A stretch of DNA of 64,000 bases from Bacteroidales bacterium KA00251 (GCA_001552775.1 KQ959279.1:33588-97587); one strand, 5' to 3'; counted from the stretch's first letter, positions 26,202 to 38,846 are shown. Notes: generated by a model not told the origin, from the sequence alone. Program-made: numbers and translations.

Positions 26202-26648
26202 ATGGCTAAAGAAATTGCCGGACAAATCAAGTTGCAAATACGCGGTGGTGCAGCAAACCCTTCACCTCCCGTAGGCCCTGCTCTAGGAGCAAAGGGTATC
26301 AACATTATGGAGTTCTGCAAGCAATTTAATGCTCGCACCCAAGAAAAAGCAGGGAAAGTACTCCCCGTGGTGATCAGCTATTATGCCGATAAGTCCTTCG
26401 ATTTCATTGTCAAGACCCCTCCTGTAGCAGTACAACTTCTAGAAGTCAGCAAAGCAAAAAAAGGAAGTGCTGAGCCTAATAGATCAAGAGCTGCCGAGGT
26501 GACTGTAGAGCAGGTTCGTCAAATTGCAGAAGACAAAATGGCCGACCTCAATTGCTTTACAGTGGAAAGTGCTATGAGAATGGTAGCAGGTACTGCTCGT
26601 AGCATGGGGATTGCCGTAAAAGGAGAAATGCCTACGAAAACTAAATAA
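26202..26648 (+). CDS. rplK: 50S ribosomal protein L11
   Basis: L11 forms the stalk-base GTPase centre. 148 residues, beginning [20 protein letters not shown], followed by [20 protein letters not shown], which is the strongest family signature, and ending with [10 protein letters not shown]. The 168-nt spacer after nusG could hold the leader by which L1 represses this pair; I see no certain structure. Confidence 0.98.
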   Translation: MAKEIAGQIKLQIRGGAANPSPPVGPALGAKGINIMEFCKQFNARTQEKAGKVLPVVISYYADKSFDFIVKTPPVAVQLLEVSKAKKGSAEPNRSRAAEVTVEQVRQIAEDKMADLNCFTVESAMRMVAGTARSMGIAVKGEMPTKTK

Positions 26649-26664
26649 TTGGTACGAATAGAAA

Positions 26665-27360
26665 ATGAGTAAACTAACTAAAAAACAAAAGTTGGCTGCC
26701 GAGAAGCTCGTACCAGGCAAAGTTTACACACTAGAAGAGGCTGCAAAGTTGGTAAAAGAAATCACTTTTACCACTTTTAACGCTGGTGTAGACTTGGACG
26801 TTCGTCTTGGCGTTGACCCTAGAAAATCGAATCAGATGGTACGTGGCGTAGTCACCTTGCCTCATGGAACTGGTAAGGAAGTGCGTGTCCTCGCACTTTG
26901 TACTCCAGACAAGGAGACAGAAGCCAAAGAAGCTGGAGCCGACTATGTAGGTCTTGAAGAGTATATCGAAAAGATCAAAGGCGGATGGACAGACGTGGAT
27001 GTAATTATCACCATGCCTAGTGTAATGGGAAAAGTAGGGGCACTGGGACGCGTTCTAGGGCCTCGTGGATTGATGCCAAACCCCAAAAGTGGCACAGTAA
27101 CCAATGAAATTGGTAATGCTATTCGTGAAGTAAAGGCAGGTAAGATTGACTTTAAAGTTGATAAATCTGGTATCATTCACGCAGGTATTGGAAAGGTATC
27201 CTTTACTCCCGAGCAGATTAAAGAAAATGCTCGAGAATTTCTCAACACGATCATTCGTCTTAAGCCTACCAGTGCAAAAGGTGCCTATATCAAGAGCATC
27301 TTCATGTCTAGTACAATGAGTAGTAGCATAAAGATTGATCCTAAATCCTTGGATGTATAA
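26665..27360 (+). CDS. rplA: 50S ribosomal protein L1
   Basis: L1 binds the 23S L1 stalk. 231 residues, with [20 protein letters not shown] and [20 protein letters not shown], the RNA-binding signature, followed by NPKSGTVT and [20 protein letters not shown]. It follows rplK by 16 bp. Confidence 0.98.
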   Translation: MSKLTKKQKLAAEKLVPGKVYTLEEAAKLVKEITFTTFNAGVDLDVRLGVDPRKSNQMVRGVVTLPHGTGKEVRVLALCTPDKETEAKEAGADYVGLEEYIEKIKGGWTDVDVIITMPSVMGKVGALGRVLGPRGLMPNPKSGTVTNEIGNAIREVKAGKIDFKVDKSGIIHAGIGKVSFTPEQIKENAREFLNTIIRLKPTSAKGAYIKSIFMSSTMSSSIKIDPKSLDV

Positions 27361-27378
27361 TTAAGCTAAGAAATCGAC

Positions 27379-27903
27379 ATGAAAAAAGAAGATAAAGGTT
27401 TAGTTACAGCGAGGATTGCAGAAGCACTAAAAGCTTATCCACATTTCTATCTAGTAGATATGTCTAGTCTGGATGCAGAAAAGACTATGGATCTACGTAA
27501 GAGATGCTACAGTGGCGGAGTGAAACTCATGGTGGTAAAGAACACCTTGTTGCGTCGTGCGCTAAGCGATAGCGACACAGACTTCTCTGAGTTTTACAAA
27601 ACGCTCAAGGGTAATACTGCACTGATGCTTAGCGAAAATGCTAATGCTCCTGCGAAGATTATCAAAGACTTTCTCAAGGAAAACAAAGATCTTGGGAAGC
27701 CTGCTTTAAAGGCAGCATATGTACAGGAAGGACTATATGTCGGAGCCGAACACCTCGATGCACTTGTTGCAATCAAGAGTCGCGAAGAGCTTATTGGCGA
27801 AGTGGTCTCCCTACTCCAATCTCCTATCAAGAATGTTCTCTCAAGCCTTCAGTCTGCAGGTCAGACAATCCATGGTGTACTGAAGACACTTGAAGAAAGA
27901 TAG
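27379..27903 (+). CDS. rplJ: 50S ribosomal protein L10
   Basis: L10 anchors the L7/L12 stalk. 174 residues: LVDMSSLDAEKTMDLRKRCY, VKLMVVKNTLLRRAL and LKGNTALMLSENANAPAKII match the family; the C-terminal helix (LISPIK-type: LLQSPIKNVLSSLQSAGQTI) binds L7/L12 dimers. It is 18 bp from rplA, so the classical L10 leader cannot lie between them. Confidence 0.97.
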   Translation: MKKEDKGLVTARIAEALKAYPHFYLVDMSSLDAEKTMDLRKRCYSGGVKLMVVKNTLLRRALSDSDTDFSEFYKTLKGNTALMLSENANAPAKIIKDFLKENKDLGKPALKAAYVQEGLYVGAEHLDALVAIKSREELIGEVVSLLQSPIKNVLSSLQSAGQTIHGVLKTLEER

Positions 27904-27988
27904 TTCTATAGACAATAGAGAGTAGCCAAAACATAGGTAAAACTCTCAAGCAAATTCTAAGAAAAACATTTAGACTCAATCAAATAAA

Positions 27989-28363
27989 ATGGCTGAAATC
28001 AAAGAAATTGCCGAACAACTGGTTAATCTTACAGTGAAGGAAGTTAGCGAATTGGCTACCATCCTAAAAGAAGAATATGGTATCGAACCTGCTGCTGCTA
28101 CCGTAGCTGTAGCTGCTGGACCTGCTGGTGCTGGTGCAGCTGAAGAAGAAAAAACCTCTTTTGACGTAGTTCTTAAGAGCTTTGGTAGTGCAAAACTCCA
28201 AGTCGTAAAAGCCGTAAAAGAACATTGTGGTCTCGGCTTGAAGGAAGCAAAGGAACTCGTAGATGGTGTTCCTGCAACCATCAAAGAAGGTGTAGACAAA
28301 GCTACTGCTGATGCATTGAAAGCTGCTCTTGAAGAAGCTGGTGCAGAAGTAGAACTGAAATAA
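27989..28363 (+). CDS. rplL: 50S ribosomal protein L7/L12
   Basis: 124 residues: N-terminal dimerisation domain ([20 protein letters not shown]), an Ala/Gly-rich hinge ([20 protein letters not shown]) and a C-terminal domain with [24 protein letters not shown] sequence and [21 protein letters not shown] hairpin (28383-28410) follows before rpoB. Confidence 0.97.
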   Translation: MAEIKEIAEQLVNLTVKEVSELATILKEEYGIEPAAATVAVAAGPAGAGAAEEEKTSFDVVLKSFGSAKLQVVKAVKEHCGLGLKEAKELVDGVPATIKEGVDKATADALKAALEEAGAEVELK

Positions 28364-28782
28364 AAGTTCCTAGCCTGGATTTCTCCCCTCCTTACCATTA
28401 AGGAGGGGAGGATCAGGTTGTTAACGGTTAAGAATTCTACTTGAGTGGGGTTCTTGACCTTTTGTCATCTGAAGTCAATAGCACAAAATATTCCTTCAGC
28501 AAAGTCTGATAGAATTGTTTTGCTTGCTTTTGATTTTCTCTATACCGCAAGAAAGAAGACAGAGAAAGCGTCTCTCCTCTTCCCTTCATGCACTCTTTGC
28601 CGTTGAGCAGAGAAATTAGCAACACATACATTTCGACTCCATTCATAGCTCAATAAGCTAGTCAGTCTACCATTGATGGCTTCTTAAAAGGTTCTATATA
28701 GCCCCTAAATGGAAATCCTCACAATGATTCTGAGCTGACCTACTTAGCTACGCAACACTACTCAAACCTTGTCTTTATCACA
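28364..28782 (+). other. Spacer between rplL and rpoB with a perfect hairpin
   Basis: A perfect 12-bp stem CTCCCCTCCTTA/TAAGGAGGGGAG with a 4-nt loop (28383-28410), not followed by a T-run. In other bacteria an attenuator or RNase III site here tunes the ribosomal-protein to polymerase ratio. An open frame on the minus strand (28437-28646) is unlike any protein I know and I do not call it a gene. No clear promoter consensus is seen before rpoB. Confidence 0.6.
28383..28410 (+). promoter_or_regulatory. Candidate attenuator or processing hairpin
   Basis: Perfect 12-bp GC-rich stem, 4-nt loop CCAT, 20 bp after the rplL stop, with no T-tract. Position suggests an attenuator or cleavage site limiting rpoBC transcription relative to rplJL; this is inference. 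Confidence 0.55.
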
Positions 28783-31700
28783 ATGGCTTTCAAAAATAAA
28801 AGAATTAGCTTTTCTAAAGTAAAGGATCCCTTACCCTATCCAGACTTCCTAGAGGTACAACTTAAGTCGTTTAGGGAGTTCTTTCAACTCGACACTCCGC
28901 CAGAGTTGCGTAAAAAAGAAGGTCTATATAAAGTCTTTGAGGAAAACTTCCCTGTCAAAGACACTCGAAACAACTTCGTATTGGAGTTTGTAGACTACTC
29001 CATTGATCCTCCCAAGTTTTCCATTGAAGAGTGTATAAGTAGAGGTTTTACATATAGTGTACCCCTAAAGGCAAAAGTAAAACTATATTGCACAGACCCC
29101 GAGCATACAGATTTTGCCACAGTAGGTAAGGAAGTATTTCTAGGGAATATTCCCTACATGACAGATGCAGGTACATTTGTCATCAACGGAGCTGAACGCG
29201 TAGTAGTATCTCAGCTACACCGCTCTCCTGGTGTTTTCTTTAGTAGCACGATACACTCATCTGGTGCCCGACTTTATTCTGCTCGTATTATTCCATTCCG
29301 AGGTAGCTGGATAGAGTTTGCAACAGATCCTAGCGATGTAATGTATGCTTACATCGACCGAAAAAAGAAATTGCCCGTTACCACCCTTCTTCGTGCAATG
29401 GGATACGTCACCGACAAGGAGATTCTTGAGCTTTTCAACATCTCCCAAGAGGTGAAGATAAACAAAACCAATCTAAAGAAATACTACGGTAAGACCCTTG
29501 CAGAACGAGTATTTCACACTTATATTGAAGACATTCAAAACGACTCTACAACAGGTGAAGTAACCTCCATTCCTAGAAATGAACTAATCTTTGATAGAGG
29601 GACAATACTTGATGAAGATGTAGCACAAAAGCTCATTGAAATGAAGCTTAGCACAGTGCTAATCCACGATCCAAGTGAAAAATCTGTTGCTAGCGATATC
29701 ATTTTTGCAACGCTTCGCAAGGATACCACAATCTCCGATAAGGAGGCATGGAGCTACATCTATCAACTCCAACGAAACAGTCTCCCCGCAGATGACCTTA
29801 CTGCTAAGGAAGCTTTTAGCAATCTTTTCTTTAGCGACAAAAGGTACAACCTAGGAGATGTAGGTCGATATCGTATCAATAAAAAACTTGGACTTGATAT
29901 TGACCCTGAAGTAAAGGTTCTTACCAATGAGGATATTGTAGAGATTATTAAATATCTCATTGAATTAGTGGCTTCTCGTGCGACAGTTGATGATATAGAC
30001 CACCTTTCCAATAGACGTGTACGCACCGTAGGAGAACAACTATACAACCAATTTGCTGTAGGATTGGCTAGGATGTCTCGTACTATTCGTGAAAGAATGA
30101 ATGTACGCGACAATGAAGTATTTACTCCTGATGAACTGATGAACTCGAAGACTATTCCAGCTGTGCTAAATAGCTTCTTTGGGACCAATCAGCTCTCACA
30201 ATTTATGGACCAAACCAATCCTCTTGCTGAAATCACTCACAAGAGAAGGTTGTCGGCTTTAGGAGCAGGAGGTCTTACTCGCGACAGAGCAGGCTTTGAG
30301 GTTCGAGACGTACACTATACTCACTATGGTCGTCTATGCCCTATTGAGACACCAGAAGGTCCAAACATTGGGTTGATCTCGTCACTTTGTGTTTACGCCA
30401 AAATCAACGATATGGGCTTCATAGAAACACCATACCGACTGGCAGAAAATGGAAAAGTTGACTTTTCAAAGAAAGGACTTAAATATTACACAGCGGAAGA
30501 AGAAGAGGAAATGTATGTTGCACAAGGGAACGCTCCACTCAATGATGACGGAGAGTTTATCCTAGATCGTGTAAAAACACGCTACTCGGCAGACTTCCCT
30601 GTATTGCCTCCCGATCAAGTCAACTTGATGGACGTATCTCCCTCACAGATCGCTTCAATTGCAGCATCTCTGATTCCTTTCCTAGAACATGACGATGCTA
30701 ACCGCGCACTCATGGGATCAAACATGATGCGTCAAGCAGTTCCCCTACTTCGTCCTGAGGCTCCAATAGTAGGTACTGGTATAGAACAGCAACTCGTAAC
30801 GGACTCTCGTACTCAAATCATGGCCGAAGGACCAGGAGAGGTGATTTACGTAGATGCCAATTATATTAAAATACGCTACGACCACACCGACGAAGAGCTA
30901 TTCGTAAGTTTTGAAGAGCCTATCGTTACCTATAAGTTGCCCAAATTCCGCAAAACAAATCAAAGCACCACAATAGACCTGCACCCCATCTGCCATGAGG
31001 GAGATCGCGTTGTGAAAGGTCAGGTACTTACAGAAGGATACGCTACTCAGGCTGGTGAATTAGCACTGGGGAAGAATATTCTTGCGGCCTATATGCCATG
31101 GAAAGGGTACAACTACGAAGATGCGATTGTACTAAACGAAAGATTGGTAAGAGAAGACATTTTCACTTCCGTACATGTAGATGAGTATACCCTAGATGTT
31201 CGTGAGACAAGACGAGGAGACGAAGAGCTTACAAATGACATTCCCAATGTAAGTGAAGACGCCACTAAGGAACTTGGACCGAACGGAATTATCCGAGTAG
31301 GCGCCCACGTAGTGCCAGGCGACATCTTAGTAGGAAAGATCACTCCAAAGGGTGAGACAGATCCCACTCCAGAGGAAAAGCTGCTGAGGGCTATATTTGG
31401 AGACAAAGCAGGCGATGTAAAAGACGCCTCTCTTAAGGCTTCACCCTCTCTACATGGAGTCGTTATTGATACCAAGCTTTTCTCTCGTACCTCAGCTGGT
31501 CGTACTCGTAAAGAAATCAAAGAGATTACACACAAGCTACAAGTTGAATACGACCAAATGCAAGAGGACTTGCGCAAGATCCTCATAGAAAAATTGGTAA
31601 CGCTCACAAAAAAGAGAAAAGCGAATGTCATTACCAACTACATTGGAGAAGAACTTATTAAAGAAGGTACACCTCTCAATGCAAAAGCATTTGATCACAT

Positions 31701-32589
31701 CAACTTCCTTGAAGTTAGGATCAGTAATTGGACAGACGATGCTCATACCAATGAGCTTGTAGCAAGTCTCCTCAGCAACTACTTTAAGAAAGCCAAAGAG
31801 CTAGATGCAGAATACAAACGCCGCCAGCAGGATGCTACAGTAGGGGACGAATTGCCTACAAGCATCGTAAAGAGTGCCAAAGTATATATTGCTAAAAAAC
31901 GCAAGATACAAGTAGGAGACAAGATGGCTGGACGACATGGAAACAAAGGGATTGTTTCTAAGATAGTACGCGAAGAGGATATGCCCTTCCTCGCAGATGG
32001 TACACCAGTAGACATCTGTCTAAACCCTCTTGGCGTTCCTTCTCGTATGAATCTAGGACAGCTCTTTGAAGCTATCTTAGCTTGGGCTGGGAAGAAAAAG
32101 GGCGTTAAGTACGCTACTCCTATTTTTGATGGTGCATCACTGGATGATATCAACCGTTGTGTAGCAGAGGCAGGTCTCCCTAAAAATGGGAAAACCTATC
32201 TTTACGATGGAGGAACAGGAGAACGATTTGACCAGCCTGCTACTGTAGGGGTTACATACTTCCTAAAGCTTGGGCACATGGTAGATGACAAGATGCATGC
32301 CCGATCCATAGGTCCGTACTCCCTCATTACACAGCAACCTTTAGGAGGTAAGGCTCAGTTTGGGGGACAACGCTTTGGAGAAATGGAAGTTTGGGCTCTA
32401 GAAGCATTTGGAGCATCTCATATCCTCCAAGAAATCCTTACGGTAAAGAGCGACGACACGGTAGGGAGAAGTCGCGTATACGAAGCAATTGTCAAGGGAA
32501 TGCCCATGCCAACACCAGGTATTCCCGAGTCTCTTAACGTACTTTTCAACGAACTTAAGGGACTTTGCCTTAGCTTGTCCTTTGAATAA
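28783..32589 (+). CDS. rpoB: DNA-directed RNA polymerase subunit beta
   Basis: 1268 residues, complete, from [20 protein letters not shown] to the C-terminal [19 protein letters not shown]. The rifampicin region reads [29 protein letters not shown]: residues equivalent to E. coli Asp516, His526 and Ser531 are the wild-type Asp, His and Ser, so no common resistance change is present. Other signatures are [41 protein letters not shown] and [20 protein letters not shown]. It is followed 29 bp later by rpoC. Confidence 0.99.
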   Translation: MAFKNKRISFSKVKDPLPYPDFLEVQLKSFREFFQLDTPPELRKKEGLYKVFEENFPVKDTRNNFVLEFVDYSIDPPKFSIEECISRGFTYSVPLKAKVKLYCTDPEHTDFATVGKEVFLGNIPYMTDAGTFVINGAERVVVSQLHRSPGVFFSSTIHSSGARLYSARIIPFRGSWIEFATDPSDVMYAYIDRKKKLPVTTLLRAMGYVTDKEILELFNISQEVKINKTNLKKYYGKTLAERVFHTYIEDIQNDSTTGEVTSIPRNELIFDRGTILDEDVAQKLIEMKLSTVLIHDPSEKSVASDIIFATLRKDTTISDKEAWSYIYQLQRNSLPADDLTAKEAFSNLFFSDKRYNLGDVGRYRINKKLGLDIDPEVKVLTNEDIVEIIKYLIELVASRATVDDIDHLSNRRVRTVGEQLYNQFAVGLARMSRTIRERMNVRDNEVFTPDELMNSKTIPAVLNSFFGTNQLSQFMDQTNPLAEITHKRRLSALGAGGLTRDRAGFEVRDVHYTHYGRLCPIETPEGPNIGLISSLCVYAKINDMGFIETPYRLAENGKVDFSKKGLKYYTAEEEEEMYVAQGNAPLNDDGEFILDRVKTRYSADFPVLPPDQVNLMDVSPSQIASIAASLIPFLEHDDANRALMGSNMMRQAVPLLRPEAPIVGTGIEQQLVTDSRTQIMAEGPGEVIYVDANYIKIRYDHTDEELFVSFEEPIVTYKLPKFRKTNQSTTIDLHPICHEGDRVVKGQVLTEGYATQAGELALGKNILAAYMPWKGYNYEDAIVLNERLVREDIFTSVHVDEYTLDVRETRRGDEELTNDIPNVSEDATKELGPNGIIRVGAHVVPGDILVGKITPKGETDPTPEEKLLRAIFGDKAGDVKDASLKASPSLHGVVIDTKLFSRTSAGRTRKEIKEITHKLQVEYDQMQEDLRKILIEKLVTLTKKRKANVITNYIGEELIKEGTPLNAKAFDHINFLEVRISNWTDDAHTNELVASLLSNYFKKAKELDAEYKRRQQDATVGDELPTSIVKSAKVYIAKKRKIQVGDKMAGRHGNKGIVSKIVREEDMPFLADGTPVDICLNPLGVPSRMNLGQLFEAILAWAGKKKGVKYATPIFDGASLDDINRCVAEAGLPKNGKTYLYDGGTGERFDQPATVGVTYFLKLGHMVDDKMHARSIGPYSLITQQPLGGKAQFGGQRFGEMEVWALEAFGASHILQEILTVKSDDTVGRSRVYEAIVKGMPMPTPGIPESLNVLFNELKGLCLSLSFE

Positions 32590-32618
32590 TAGACTATCGC
32601 AGACCACAATATAAAGAC

Positions 32619-35600
32619 ATGGCTTTCAGAAAAGAACAAAAAACACAAAGCAACTTCGATTCGATTAGAATCTCACTGGCTTCTCCTGAAGAGATCCTTG
32701 AGAATTCTCACGGTGAAGTAACCAAGCACGAAACAGTAAGCTATCGTACATACAAACCAGAGAGAGATGGTCTCTACTGCGAGCGTATCTTTGGCCCTGT
32801 AAAAGACTACGAATGCCACTGCGGTAAGTACAAAGGGAGCAAGTTTAAAGGAATTACCTGTGACCGCTGTGGGGTGGAGGTAACTCAGAAGATTGTAAGA
32901 CGCGAGAGAATGGGACATATCAGTCTCAATGTACCCGTGGTACATGTATGGTATTTCCGCTCTGTGCCCAATAAAGTCGGCTACCTTCTCGGACTCTCCA
33001 CAAAGACACTGGAGACGATCATTTACTATCAGTCTTACGTTGTGCTCAATCCAGGTGTATTTGCATGCCCCGAAGGCATTGATCCCGATAGTGACGAGGC
33101 ACAAGAGGCTGGATACCTAAAACCTGGTGAAATTATCCCTAATCAGCGGTATGATGAATTGATGGATACTTTATACAAAGAGTATCCCAATAATGCGTCC
33201 CTACCAGTTAACGATCCAGAAAAGTTTATTGCTAAATCAGGGGGAGAAGCAATTTACGACATGCTGAAAAACCTCGATCTAGATGCTCTTGCCGATGATC
33301 TAAGACACAAGGCACAGACCGAGACAAGTCAACAAAGGAAATCCGAAGCCCTACGAAGACTCCCTGTAGTTGAAGCTTTCCGCAATAGCAAGGAGATCAA
33401 CCGCCCCGAGTGGATGGTGCTCAAGGTAATCCCCGTGATTCCTCCCGATCTTCGTCCTCTTATGCCTCTTGATGGTGGTAGATTCGCTTCTAGCGACCTC
33501 AACGATCTATACATACGCGTGATTATTCGAAACAATCGTCTTGCTCGACTTTACGAAATAGATGGTCCGGCTGTGATTGTTCGTCAAGAAAAACGAATGC
33601 TACAAGAGGCCGTGGATGCACTCCTCGACAATAGCCGTAAATCTACAGCCATAAAAAGCGACAATGGACGGCCCTTCAAGAGTCTTTCCGATAGCCTCAA
33701 AGGAAAGCAAGGGCGTTTCCGCCAAAACCTTCTTGGTAAGCGTGTAGACTACTCAGCTCGTTCAGTAATTGTGGTTGGTCCAGAGCTTAAGATGAATGAA
33801 TGTGGCTTGCCCAAAGATATGGCGGCCGAGCTCTATAAGCCATTTGTAATGAGAGGTCTTATAGAGCGTGGTATTGTCAAAACAGAAAAAAGTGCCAAAA
33901 AGATTATTGATAGGCGTGATCCTGTAATTTGGGACATTGTAGAAAATGTGATCAAGGGTCACCCCGTATTGCTAAACCGTGCTCCTACGCTACACCGCCT
34001 TGGGATACAAGCTTTCCAGCCTAAGCTTATTGAGGGGAAAGCTATTCAGCTTCCTCCTCTAGCATGTACGGCTTTCAATGCCGACTTTGATGGAGACCAG
34101 ATGGCTGTACACCTACCACTTAGCAATGCTGCTGTAGCAGAGGCTCAGATTCTTATGCTCGCCTCACACAATATCCTCAATCCTGCTAGTGGAGAGCCTA
34201 TCACCGTACCTTCACAGGATATGGTACTTGGACTTTACTATATCTCTAAACTTCGTCCTGAAGCTATGGGAGAGGGCATGACATTCTATGGAAGTGAAGA
34301 GGCTTTTATCGCATACGACAATGGCGTTGTAGATCTACACGCCAAAATTAAAGTCTATGTAGACAACATAAAGGAAAATGATGAGATCAAGCCAGGAATG
34401 ATTGAGACTTCCGTTGGACGACTCATGTTTAACCAACGGGTACCTCGAGAAGTAGGCTATGTAAACGATCTTCTCAGTAAAGGCTCTCTCAAGAAGATTA
34501 TCAAGAATGTCCTCAAAACTTGCGGGGTAGCTCGCACAGCAGAGTTTCTTGATGACGTGAAAGCACTAGGCTACCGAATGTCTTTCAAGGGTGGACTTTC
34601 TTTCAACCTTGGAGACGTTATTATTCCCTCCGACAAAAAAGATATTATTAAGGAGGCTAATGAAGAGGCTGATGAAATCATCTTCGCCAACCAAATGGGG
34701 CAAATCAACTCCGATAAGAGGTATAAAGAACTTGTAGATCTTTGGACTAAAACTACAGAACACCTCACCGATCGAGTTATGGAAGAATTTGCCAACGATG
34801 ACGATGGGTTCAACAGTATTTATATGATGCTTGACTCGGGAGCTCGTGGATCAAAAAACCAGATTCGACAACTCGCGGGAATGCGTGGTCTTATGGCAAA
34901 GCCTCAAAAGAGTGGAGTAAGCGGTGGGGCCGTTATTGAAAACCCTATTATTTCTAACTTCCTTGAGGGATTGTCTGTACAAGAATACTTTATCTCCACT
35001 CACGGTGCAAGAAAGGGGTTGGCCGATACAGCCCTCAAAACTGCAGATGCTGGATACTTAACGCGTCGTCTTGTAGACGTATCGCACGATGCTATCATCA
35101 CAGAAGAGGATTGTGGTACATTGCGTGGTATTACTGCCACAGAAGTAGTCGACAGCAACGACAATGTGGTTGCTACCTTAACCCAAAGAATCGTAGGGCG
35201 AGTAGCGGCCGATGATGTGCTTAATCCTATCACTGGAGAGACTATTGTAAAAGCAGGCGACGAAATTCGCGAAAAAGAGGCGGAACTCATCGAAAAAGCT
35301 AATATCAAAAGCGTGGATATCCGCTCTGTGCTTACTTGCGATGCCAAACAAGGACTTTGTGCTAAGTGCTATGGTAGAAACCTTGCCACCAATCGTCTTG
35401 TAGAAAAAGGTGAAGTCGTGGGTGTGATTGCAGCTCAGTCTATTGGAGAGCCTGGTACGCAGCTTACACTTCGTACCTTCCATGCTGGTGGGGTTGCCGA
35501 CAGTGAGAAGACGAATAAGTCAATCAAAGCAAAAGATTCAGGTATTCTCCGATTCTCCGACCTTCGCACGGTACACCATGCAAACAGCAATGGAGACAAG

Positions 35601-37004
35601 GAAGTAGATGTGGTAGTAAGCCGTACTACCCAAATGGAGATTGTGGACAAAGAGAGTGGTATAAAGCTCCGCAGCTACGATATTCCTTATGGTTCTCACC
35701 TCTACTTCAAAGAAGGAGATGAAGTAGAAAAGGGTACGATGCTTGTTGACTGGGACCCCTTCAACTCTGTACTTGTAGCGGATGTGTCTGGTACACTCCA
35801 GTACCAAGATCTTGTAGAAGGCATAACCTACAAAGTAGATGAAGATATGGCCTCAGGCTATCAAGATTGCTACATCATTGAGAGCAAGGACAAAAAACTG
35901 ATTCCCTCAATGAATATCGTAGATGCCCAAGGAGAAGTGCTCAAAAACTACACACTGCCTGTAAATAGTAGACTTACCATCCTCCCCAATAGTAAGGACA
36001 AGAAAATACAAGAAGGGGATGAACTCTATAAGATACCTCGTAGCTTCAGTGCTGCAGGCGACATTACAGGTGGGCTACCACGTGTACAAGAGCTATTTGA
36101 AGCACGTAATCCTTCTAACCCCGCTACTCTCTCTGAAATAGATGGTGAAGTAAGCTTTGGAAGGATAAAGAGAAACTTACGCGAAGTAGCTGTAACTAGT
36201 AAATTGGGTGAAGTGCGAAAGTACATGATTCCACTGACGATGCATATCCTTGTTCAAGAAGGCGACATCGTGCGTGCTGGTACACCGCTCTCCGAAGGAG
36301 CTATCACTCTGAGCGATATTCTAGCTATTATGGGACCTCTTGCTCTCCAAGAGTACATCGTCAACGAGATCCAGTCCGTATACCGCAAACAGAATGTGCT
36401 GATCAACGACAAGCACTTTGAGGTAATCGTACGCCAGATGATGAGAAAGGTAGAAATACTTGATCCAGGTGATACGCTCTTCCTTGAAAAAGAGATCGAA
36501 GATAAAGGCGATGTACAAGCTGAAAACGACAAGCTTTGGGGTAAGCAAGTCGTAATCGATGCTGGAGACTCTACAAACTATCGTGCTGGTAGAATACTTA
36601 CAGCTCCAGAAGTACGAGATGAAAACAGTTCTCTCAAGCGTCGAGATCTCAATCCAATGGTCGTAAGAGATGCTATACCTGCCACAAGTAGACAAGTGCT
36701 ACAAGGTATCACACGTGCCGCTCTACAGACCAAGAGTTTCATGTCTGCAGCCTCCTTCCAAGAAACCAACAAAGTGCTCAACGAGGCGGCCATCAATGCT
36801 AAAGTGGACAAACTTGAAGGACTAAAAGAAAACGTTATCTGTGGACACCTCATTCCTGCAGGAACAGGACTTCGCGACTGGAACGATCTCGTGGTCATGA
36901 CAGAAGACGAGCATAAAAAAATTGAAGCAGAAATGCGTCAGACTGGTCACGACCCCAATTACATTATTGACCAAAGGGATCTTCTCCCCGACTCAATTCT
37001 GTAA
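32619..37004 (+). CDS. rpoC: DNA-directed RNA polymerase subunit beta'
   Basis: 1461 residues, complete. The N-terminal zinc finger is [20 protein letters not shown]; the catalytic magnesium site is [13 protein letters not shown], exact to consensus; the trigger-loop and second zinc-binding region include [20 protein letters not shown] and [20 protein letters not shown]. The C-terminus reads [20 protein letters not shown] and then GHLIPAGTG. Slightly longer than Proteobacterial beta' as in other Bacteroidota. A perfect terminator palindrome follows. Confidence 0.99.
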   Translation: MAFRKEQKTQSNFDSIRISLASPEEILENSHGEVTKHETVSYRTYKPERDGLYCERIFGPVKDYECHCGKYKGSKFKGITCDRCGVEVTQKIVRRERMGHISLNVPVVHVWYFRSVPNKVGYLLGLSTKTLETIIYYQSYVVLNPGVFACPEGIDPDSDEAQEAGYLKPGEIIPNQRYDELMDTLYKEYPNNASLPVNDPEKFIAKSGGEAIYDMLKNLDLDALADDLRHKAQTETSQQRKSEALRRLPVVEAFRNSKEINRPEWMVLKVIPVIPPDLRPLMPLDGGRFASSDLNDLYIRVIIRNNRLARLYEIDGPAVIVRQEKRMLQEAVDALLDNSRKSTAIKSDNGRPFKSLSDSLKGKQGRFRQNLLGKRVDYSARSVIVVGPELKMNECGLPKDMAAELYKPFVMRGLIERGIVKTEKSAKKIIDRRDPVIWDIVENVIKGHPVLLNRAPTLHRLGIQAFQPKLIEGKAIQLPPLACTAFNADFDGDQMAVHLPLSNAAVAEAQILMLASHNILNPASGEPITVPSQDMVLGLYYISKLRPEAMGEGMTFYGSEEAFIAYDNGVVDLHAKIKVYVDNIKENDEIKPGMIETSVGRLMFNQRVPREVGYVNDLLSKGSLKKIIKNVLKTCGVARTAEFLDDVKALGYRMSFKGGLSFNLGDVIIPSDKKDIIKEANEEADEIIFANQMGQINSDKRYKELVDLWTKTTEHLTDRVMEEFANDDDGFNSIYMMLDSGARGSKNQIRQLAGMRGLMAKPQKSGVSGGAVIENPIISNFLEGLSVQEYFISTHGARKGLADTALKTADAGYLTRRLVDVSHDAIITEEDCGTLRGITATEVVDSNDNVVATLTQRIVGRVAADDVLNPITGETIVKAGDEIREKEAELIEKANIKSVDIRSVLTCDAKQGLCAKCYGRNLATNRLVEKGEVVGVIAAQSIGEPGTQLTLRTFHAGGVADSEKTNKSIKAKDSGILRFSDLRTVHHANSNGDKEVDVVVSRTTQMEIVDKESGIKLRSYDIPYGSHLYFKEGDEVEKGTMLVDWDPFNSVLVADVSGTLQYQDLVEGITYKVDEDMASGYQDCYIIESKDKKLIPSMNIVDAQGEVLKNYTLPVNSRLTILPNSKDKKIQEGDELYKIPRSFSAAGDITGGLPRVQELFEARNPSNPATLSEIDGEVSFGRIKRNLREVAVTSKLGEVRKYMIPLTMHILVQEGDIVRAGTPLSEGAITLSDILAIMGPLALQEYIVNEIQSVYRKQNVLINDKHFEVIVRQMMRKVEILDPGDTLFLEKEIEDKGDVQAENDKLWGKQVVIDAGDSTNYRAGRILTAPEVRDENSSLKRRDLNPMVVRDAIPATSRQVLQGITRAALQTKSFMSAASFQETNKVLNEAAINAKVDKLEGLKENVICGHLIPAGTGLRDWNDLVVMTEDEHKKIEAEMRQTGHDPNYIIDQRDLLPDSIL

Positions 37005-37023
37005 TACAATAACTGAATAAATG

Positions 37024-37059
37024 AAAGGCTCTTCCGTAATTACGGAAGAGCCTTTTTTA
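37024..37059 (+). terminator. Terminator of the rpoBC operon
   Basis: A perfect 16-bp palindrome stem, AAAGGCTCTTCCGTAA paired with TTACGGAAGAGCCTTT (37024-37055), running into a T-tract. It begins 20 bp after the rpoC stop. Confidence 0.95.
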
Positions 37060-37496
37060 TTCTTGAGAATGCATTAAAACCAGTAAGCAATTTTTTCTTT
37101 TATAAGAACAATACTTTATTTATTCCTCAACACTAGCTTGTCGCCAAATTATTGAATACGGGAACCTCTTAAGGTAGAAACAATAAGAGGCATTCGCAAG
37201 CATTATTTATAAATATCTACACTACACTTTCTACTGAAATACAGGAAAAGACTCTTGCAAGAATCATTTTGTACCCGTTGACAGCATAGGGAATCTATTT
37301 ACGGAGCTAGTCGCCCTTCTCGTAGTTATGACTCTTTCATGCTATATTAAGTATTCCCCTCCTTTGTTTCTTATAAGTATACTACTTACACCCTTTCTTA
37401 TGCATAATAAAGAGATTAGATACTTCTTGGAGATTCTAGAAGTTTCTTGCTTTATTCTCTAATATTATGCGGGAATGGGAAAGGATTTAACCCAAC
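37060..37496. other. Gene-free AT-rich spacer
   Basis: About 440 bp between the rpoC terminator and the tRNA-Cys terminator. It is AT-rich, has stops in all frames and no repeat or hairpin I can support. Possible remnant or simply a spacer. Confidence 0.5.
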
Positions 37497-37536
37497 AAAA
37501 AAAAGAGCATGCTCCTTAACACAAGAAGCATGCTCT
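37497..37536 (-). terminator. Terminator of tRNA-Cys
   Basis: Minus-strand stem of 10 bp, AGAGCATGCT paired with AGCATGCTCT (37527-37536 and 37504-37513), followed by eight T residues. It lies 28 bp after the tRNA 3' end. Confidence 0.85.
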
Positions 37537-37563
37537 CATAAAAGCTAAACTTGTATTCAAAAG

Positions 37564-37634
37564 AGGTGCGTGGCGGATTTGAACCGCCGTACACGGTTTT
37601 GCAGACCGTTGCCTAACCACTCGGCCAACACACC
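37564..37634 (-). tRNA. tRNA-Cys (GCA)
   Basis: 71 nt. Acceptor GGTGTGT/ACGCACC (one G-U), anticodon arm ACGGT-CTGCAAA-ACCGT gives GCA, T-arm GGCGG-TTCAAAT-CCGCC. CCA not encoded. Confidence 0.95.
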
Positions 37635-37714
37635 AATCAAGACGTTTTCTCAACGCTCATGCAAAGATACAAATAAAAGGGAGATCTACAAAATGATACT
37701 ACCAAGCATTTATT

Positions 37715-38656
37715 TTACAGGAGATCTTCTTCATTGGCCTTTAATGGTATTTTGTGCTTTTTGCAGTAGTTACAAAAGAGGTCAAAGATGATTCCATCCG
37801 ACAATCCCGCGGTAGGCACAGACACCCCTGTAGCTTGCAGTGTTTCTACCACGTGCAGAAAGATTTCCGCTGCTGGTACGATTACATCGGCACGATCTGG
37901 TTTGAGGTTGTAGGCCACCATACGCTCCTCTACACTCATTCCTTTCATAGTATCGTAAAGCTGTTTAAGATCTGAATAAGTAATAAAGCGCATACCACGA
38001 TAGGCCGGATTTTCCTTGGCAAGTCGTACTAATTTATTGATATTTCCCCCTGTGCCTACTACATCAAAATTTGAATACCCAGCTTTGAAAGAGTTAAGAG
38101 CTTCCTCAAAATGCCTATAAGCATCATCTTTCACCGTACCCGTGAGGACTCGTACCGTGCCGATATTAAATGAAGCTCGAGATAGCTGTACCCCTCCATG
38201 GAAAAGATTGAGTTCGGTACTCCCTCCCCCTACATCTACAAAGAGGACATAAGGCGAATCGCCTTGGGCATAGCGAAAACGGATGTCACTGACGAGTCGT
38301 GCCTCCTCTTCCCCACTTACGACCTCAATGGGAATACCAGTAGCTAAGCGCACTTCAGCAATAATCTTCTTTCTATTACGTGCTTCTCTCATGGCACTCG
38401 TAGCACAAGCTCTATAGCTTTCCACCTCGAAGAGCAAAAGTAATTCATGAAACGCCCTCATCACATGTATGAGCTTTCGTCTTGAAGCTTTTCCAATTTT
38501 TCCTTCACTAAAGGCATCACTACCAAGACGGAGTGGCACACGGAAAAGTTGCAATTTGCGAGCTTCTCCCTCAGGATTGTCAAGATCAAACTCTTTTACA
38601 AGGAGTCGTATGGCATTGGAGCCAATATCTATAGAAGCAAATCTTATCGGTTTCAT
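37715..38656 (-). CDS. Ppx/GppA-type exopolyphosphatase
   Basis: The product starting at 38656 (KPIRFASIDIGSNAIRLLVK) has the actin-like/ASKHA phosphatase motifs of Ppx/GppA: SIDIGSNAIRLLV, VVSGEEEARLV, FVDVGGGSTELNLF and VGTGGNINKLVRLAK. Length of about 313 residues is that of short Ppx proteins without the C-terminal HD domain. These hydrolyse polyphosphate or pppGpp. The frame is open ten codons further upstream but a TACATTTG -7-like element (38669-38662, minus strand) overlaps that extension and supports the shorter start. It probably makes a near-leaderless message if that element is used. Confidence 0.9.
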   Translation of the reverse strand: MKPIRFASIDIGSNAIRLLVKEFDLDNPEGEARKLQLFRVPLRLGSDAFSEGKIGKASRRKLIHVMRAFHELLLLFEVESYRACATSAMREARNRKKIIAEVRLATGIPIEVVSGEEEARLVSDIRFRYAQGDSPYVLFVDVGGGSTELNLFHGGVQLSRASFNIGTVRVLTGTVKDDAYRHFEEALNSFKAGYSNFDVVGTGGNINKLVRLAKENPAYRGMRFITYSDLKQLYDTMKGMSVEERMVAYNLKPDRADVIVPAAEIFLHVVETLQATGVSVPTAGLSDGIIFDLFCNYCKKHKIPLKANEEDLL

Positions 38657-38846
38657 CATCACAAATGTACAACGAAAAAATTGCATCAGTACGGATATAC
38701 TGATAAAGTGTACTATAATATCTCTTCATGGTAAAGATTTGAGTTCATTTTCAATGAAAGAAATCAACTCTTGTTTTAGGATTCAGGTAGAAGAGAGGAT
38801 ATAGTGGCTAACTTATACAAGGGAATTAAGGAAATTTCTTCCGTAA

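Noticed and set aside
28437..28646. Minus-strand 69-codon frame between rplL and rpoB
   Set aside because: No recognisable domain, no promoter, and it is antisense within a polycistronic cluster.
28783..32589. Rifampicin resistance mutation in rpoB
   Set aside because: The residues at the three main positions (516, 526 and 531 in E. coli numbering) are Asp, His and Ser, as in sensitive strains.
37570..37791. Plus-strand frame over tRNA-Cys
   Set aside because: Antisense of the tRNA and the 3' end of the ppx-like gene; no protein character.
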